Part shown: positions 61,208 through 64,000 of the stretch, piece by piece
Layout: each line of letters begins with the position of its first letter
Numbering within the stretch: position 1 is the stretch's first letter
NCBI GenBank assembly: GCA_946481095.1
Contig: CAMLML010000008.1
Coordinates: forward strand, 12,381 to 76,380
Direction of reading: 5' to 3'
Length of the DNA stretch: 64,000 nt
Origin: an uncultured Cellvibrio sp.
Lineage (GTDB): Bacteria > Pseudomonadota > Gammaproteobacteria > Pseudomonadales > Cellvibrionaceae
Position numbers and translations under genes: made by a program
Notes under the pieces: model-generated
What the model saw: the letters and a program-made list of their open reading frames with translations, nothing else
What the model was told of the DNA's origin: nothing
Database searches by the model: none

Positions 61208-61242
61208 AATAAAAAAGCTCGATTAAATCGAGCTTTTTTATT
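61208..61242. terminator. Bidirectional terminator after the mannanase gene
   Basis: Perfect stem AATAAAAAAGCTCGAT / ATCGAGCTTTTTTATT with a TAA loop, 17 bases after the stop codon. It can also end transcription of the convergent membrane-protein gene. Confidence 0.9.
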
Positions 61243-61333
61243 TTTTCAGATTCCCAACTTCATCGTGATTTTTTAACACGAAATATAGGCGACATGAGCC
61301 TGACAAACTAGTGAAAGTGTTTATAAATCAGCC

Positions 61334-62098
61334 TTACAAGGGGAAAGCCAATGCTCGTCCGATTTCTGTATTAGGCAAAATTCCAATGCACACAATTTGC
61401 GTAATGATATAAATAGGAACACTCCATTTAAATACCGGGTGAATGGATTTGAACATCACACGATCCATTATCATCGGAGTCAATAACAGAACATAGGTAG
61501 ACAAGAGAGTTATCAGAGTACCGTCAATAGGAATAAAGGGTAAAAATGCAACGCGCGTTACTGAAGCCGAAATCATGCTCAATGATGCCATTAACATAAA
61601 ACGTTTATGCACATGCAATTGTTTCCGAAATAAGAAACCCAACAGATAGAAAATCACAAAGCAGATCAGCGTGTGAAAAACGCCCCAGATTAAATTTGTC
61701 CGGGAACGCAAATACCAATCTTCCCAATTAGTGTCATAGCTTTCCATAATACCTATCAGCATCGATATTCCACTGATAAGCATAAGCACAAAAATAACCA
61801 GACTCATATAACCCAATTTTTTATGTATGGAAATATTTCCTGAAGCAACCAGATTAGTCTGCGCCACAAATAATATAAACCAACCTAAATACAAAATACC
61901 GTGCACAATAAATGAGGCTGGAACCAATTCGGGCGAATGATAAATTTTGGCATAATGTGGAAGTAGCGAAATAATAATAACAGCGAGCAATAGAATCGAA
62001 AATTTTCCATAAAGAGGATGACGCGAGAACTTCATGTCTTTTGTTGGCAAAATTACTTCAGATTGTAATTTATGTTTTTTATCCATCATATTATCCAT
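61334..62098 (-). CDS. Hypothetical polytopic membrane protein
   Basis: 254 residues with about seven hydrophobic helices. Recognisable patterns such as VHGILYLGWFILFVAQTNLV and IHKKLGYMSLVIFVLM recur in uncharacterised bacterial membrane proteins; paired histidines (VHG, IHKKLG, HVHKRF) might bind haem or metal, which is speculation. No secure family. The gene has no close co-directional partner; the CBM2-PKD gene upstream is separated by a terminator. Confidence 0.65.
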   Translation of the reverse strand: MDNMMDKKHKLQSEVILPTKDMKFSRHPLYGKFSILLLAVIIISLLPHYAKIYHSPELVPASFIVHGILYLGWFILFVAQTNLVASGNISIHKKLGYMSLVIFVLMLISGISMLIGIMESYDTNWEDWYLRSRTNLIWGVFHTLICFVIFYLLGFLFRKQLHVHKRFMLMASLSMISASVTRVAFLPFIPIDGTLITLLSTYVLLLTPMIMDRVMFKSIHPVFKWSVPIYIITQIVCIGILPNTEIGRALAFPL

Positions 62099-62183
62099 TG
62101 TGTTTAATGAAGGATGAAAGTATCACTGCACAAAATCTGAAGTCATAACAAAACTGTAAAATACAATGAATGATTTTTTACAC

Positions 62184-62219
62184 AAACAAAAACGGCGCCC
62201 TTAAGCGCCGTTTTTGTTT
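62184..62219. terminator. Terminator of the CBM2-PKD gene
   Basis: Stem ACAAAAACGGCGC / GCGCCGTTTTTGT with a CCTTAA loop, flanked by T-rich sequence on both sides. It lies about 42 bases after the stop codon and shares its stem sequence with the hairpin at the window end. Confidence 0.85.
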
Positions 62220-62260
62220 TGGTACTTTCACAGAGTGAACTACCATTGTTATCGATACAG

Positions 62261-63679
62261 CTAATTGCCAACTGATGAACTTGACGAAGAGCCGGAGGTA
62301 CCGATAGTCACTGATTGAATAGTTGTGTGTGTGAACAAACTGGGGCCCTGAACATTCAACTTAATATCATAGGTACCGGAGGCTGCATAAGTATGCGATG
62401 CAATAAGCCCTGTAGCTGTGGTTCCGTCACCAAAGTCCCAGTTGAAGCGAATGTCATAACGTGAATTGCTTCCGTCAACCAACACACTATTACCTTCAAT
62501 TTTATAAACAAACGAGGCAGCGGGCATCAAATCGTAAATAGCATTACAAATCCCACCTATAGTTGCCTGACGTGTATCTTTTAATTCGCCATCACTCACA
62601 GTCAGCGTCACCAATCGCGATTTATTGTTTGTTTCACCAACTGCACAATCATAAACACTGGCTATTGCATCACCTGCAAATGAGCCATCACCAAAATCCC
62701 ATTCATAAGTTAAGGGAATATTTTCAAAATCAAACGATGAAGTGCCCCAGGCACGAATCGCTCTATATTCACGCGCACCTGTTAAGCGTGCAATCGGAGC
62801 CTTGTTTCCATCGACAGCTTGCACTGTGATTGATTGGGTTTTGGTGGTTGTGAGTTGCCCGTCTGTCACACTCAGAACAACTGAATAATCACCCGCTTCT
62901 TTATAGGTATGCCACACCTTTGGATACTTAATTATCTGCCCATCACCAAAATCAATTGTATGAGTCAATATATTGCCATCTGCATCGGTTGATGTACTCG
63001 AATCAACATAAACAGTTAAACCGTAATTCGTTACTGTTAACCCGGCTACAGGAGCAGATGTATTGGGCCCTGAAGAAACAGAGCTGGAACTTAAAAGACC
63101 TGCACTGGAAGATCTGGAGCTGGAAGAACTTGAGGAGGGAGGCACACTGGCAGGACTGCGATAACTACTGGACGATGATGAGGACGACCTGCTTGAAGAA
63201 GAACGGCTTCGGGAACTGCTCGATGAGGTTCGTTCGGAAGACATATTGCTCGAGAATGAGCTGGATTGTGAACTCACACGGCTTGATGAACTCCGGCCAC
63301 AAATGGCCCCATTAATAACAGGCTTACTTGCTGGACTATTGGCAACACCCTTTTTGCCCATAACACCAAACTCCACAGACTGACCGACATGAATCCGTCC
63401 GTTCCAAGCAAGATTGGATGCATAAAAAGGATTACTACCGGCGAAATTGGCATTCCAACCGCCTGTTCGACTTGAACCATCTGTATAGGTCCAATTGACT
63501 GACCAGCCATTAACACTGCTGCGGGTATCGTTAGTAATACGCACCAATGCAACAAAACCGGTATTCCATTCGTTTTGAATTATATATTCACAACGCGCGT
63601 GGCTATTCGCAGATTGAAACATCAACAAACCTGTAATAGCAATTAATGCAAAATTAGACAATTTAGTAGAAATTTTCAT
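62261..63679 (-). CDS. Secreted CBM2-PKD protein without catalytic domain
   Basis: About 472 residues. Signal peptide (ending ANSHA), then a CBM2 cellulose-binding module (about 28-125; CEYIIQNEWNTGFVALVRIT, NGWSVNWTYTDGSSRTGGWN and closing Cys in GAICG), a long Ser/Arg-Ser linker, and three PKD-like domains (TIDFGDGQIIKYPKVWHTYK; YEWDFGDGSFAGDAIAS; FNWDFGDGTTATGLIAS). A short Ser tail ends the protein. No glycoside hydrolase, lyase or oxidase domain is present. It may bind and loosen cellulose, or act as a scaffold or adhesin. GGAGGA precedes the ATG at 63679; an upstream in-frame start is less likely. Confidence 0.9.
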   Translation of the reverse strand: MKISTKLSNFALIAITGLLMFQSANSHARCEYIIQNEWNTGFVALVRITNDTRSSVNGWSVNWTYTDGSSRTGGWNANFAGSNPFYASNLAWNGRIHVGQSVEFGVMGKKGVANSPASKPVINGAICGRSSSSRVSSQSSSFSSNMSSERTSSSSSRSRSSSSRSSSSSSSSYRSPASVPPSSSSSSSRSSSAGLLSSSSVSSGPNTSAPVAGLTVTNYGLTVYVDSSTSTDADGNILTHTIDFGDGQIIKYPKVWHTYKEAGDYSVVLSVTDGQLTTTKTQSITVQAVDGNKAPIARLTGAREYRAIRAWGTSSFDFENIPLTYEWDFGDGSFAGDAIASVYDCAVGETNNKSRLVTLTVSDGELKDTRQATIGGICNAIYDLMPAASFVYKIEGNSVLVDGSNSRYDIRFNWDFGDGTTATGLIASHTYAASGTYDIKLNVQGPSLFTHTTIQSVTIGTSGSSSSSSVGN

Positions 63680-63978
63680 TGTTCCTCCAAAGGTAAAAAT
63701 GGGTTGCACAGTGTCCTAATCCGGCAACTGCATTCATACCGGCAACAGCGAGATGTTTTCAGATACACGGAGGATTTAAAATAGCAATGCGTCGCTTTTT
63801 ATAAAAATAATGGCGCCGAAATATCACAAATATAAAATTGGATTTTGGTAATTGATGACTGCAAATCATTAATCAAAAAAAATTAAAAGCACACAACAAT
63901 ATCCAATCATGCAAACCAGTATTCCAAACATTACTCAGCTGATACAGATTAAAAAAACAAGCACGAGTGACAAACAAA
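63680..63978. other. Intergenic region at the right edge
   Basis: About 300 bases, AT-rich, with no ORF of interest. CCGGCAAC occurs twice, 18 bases apart (63721-63728 and 63739-63746), upstream of the CBM2-PKD gene and could be direct-repeat operator half-sites. Nothing else recognised. Confidence 0.4.
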
Positions 63979-64000
63979 AACGGCGCCCGCAGGCGCCGTT
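63979..64000 (-). terminator. Terminator at the window edge
   Basis: AACGGCGCC / GGCGCCGTT with loop CGCA, followed on the minus strand by TTTGTTTG. It probably ends a minus-strand gene lying beyond the window; the right arm may extend past the edge. Confidence 0.75.

Noticed and set aside
1..64000. Prophage, integron, CRISPR-Cas, tRNA or rRNA genes
   Set aside because: No integrase, transposase, Cas protein, spaced direct-repeat array, tRNA-like cloverleaf or rRNA sequence was recognised by eye; a tRNA scan was not possible.

Overview
The window most resembles the chromosome of a Cellvibrionaceae gammaproteobacterium (Cellvibrio or a close relative). The reasons are several secreted or lipoprotein enzymes with long poly-serine linkers, a GH26 mannanase with a CBM10-like module, a CBM2-PKD protein, an MSHA-type pilus locus and standard gammaproteobacterial housekeeping genes (ettA, lysS, and prfB with its programmed frameshift). 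The DNA looks moderately AT-rich by eye; composition was not computed. No CRISPR array, prophage, transposase, rRNA or tRNA gene was seen.

Layout. 1-3.5 kb: the 3' end of ettA, a small periplasmic unknown, two tandem GspG-like proteins without a prepilin cleavage motif, and a Tat-exported Gfo/Idh/MocA oxidoreductase. 3.5-10.5 kb: a salt-adaptation region with ectR, ectABC, a translationally coupled TPR membrane protein, a sodium/solute symporter and divergent nhaD. 10.6-22.8 kb: an eleven-gene MSHA-like type IV pilus operon on the minus strand (mshM-L-N-E-G, inner-membrane platform proteins, three pilin-like proteins). 23-27.4 kb: a cobalamin locus with a B12 riboswitch, a BtuB-like receptor, cobO and an SBP-Cache fusion. 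27.5-32.7 kb: a hydroxamate siderophore operon (N-hydroxylase, MFS exporter, acyltransferase-NIS synthetase fusion) behind a probable Fur box. 32.8-35.3 kb: a ThuA/sugar-dehydrogenase/cytochrome c lipoprotein. 35.4-37.8 kb: a degenerate hybrid histidine kinase and a DUF2788 protein. 37.9-42.3 kb, plus strand: lipoprotein, DoxX, ECF sigma factor, zf-HC2 anti-sigma factor and a kinase-FGE fusion. 42.3-50.3 kb, minus strand: a probable six-gene extracytoplasmic redox operon (multi-cytochrome DUF1592, DUF1552, TlpA thioredoxin, DUF4266 lipoprotein, DUF3570, ApbE). 50.4-64 kb: MarC, DUF418, sterol desaturase-like protein, lysS, serine hydrolase, cytochrome b561, LytTR regulator, prfB, GH26 mannanase, an unknown membrane protein and a CBM2-PKD protein.

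The best candidate for a poorly described system is the 42.3-50.3 kb operon. It combines c-type cytochromes, a thioredoxin, a flavin transferase and two DUF proteins, both of which carry short motifs resembling ApbE flavinylation sites. It converges on an ECF sigma/kinase operon that could be regulatory. Fold-back repeats (about 2.2, 25.1, 53.7 and 56.7 kb) lie between genes; one appears to supply the Shine-Dalgarno sequence of cobO.
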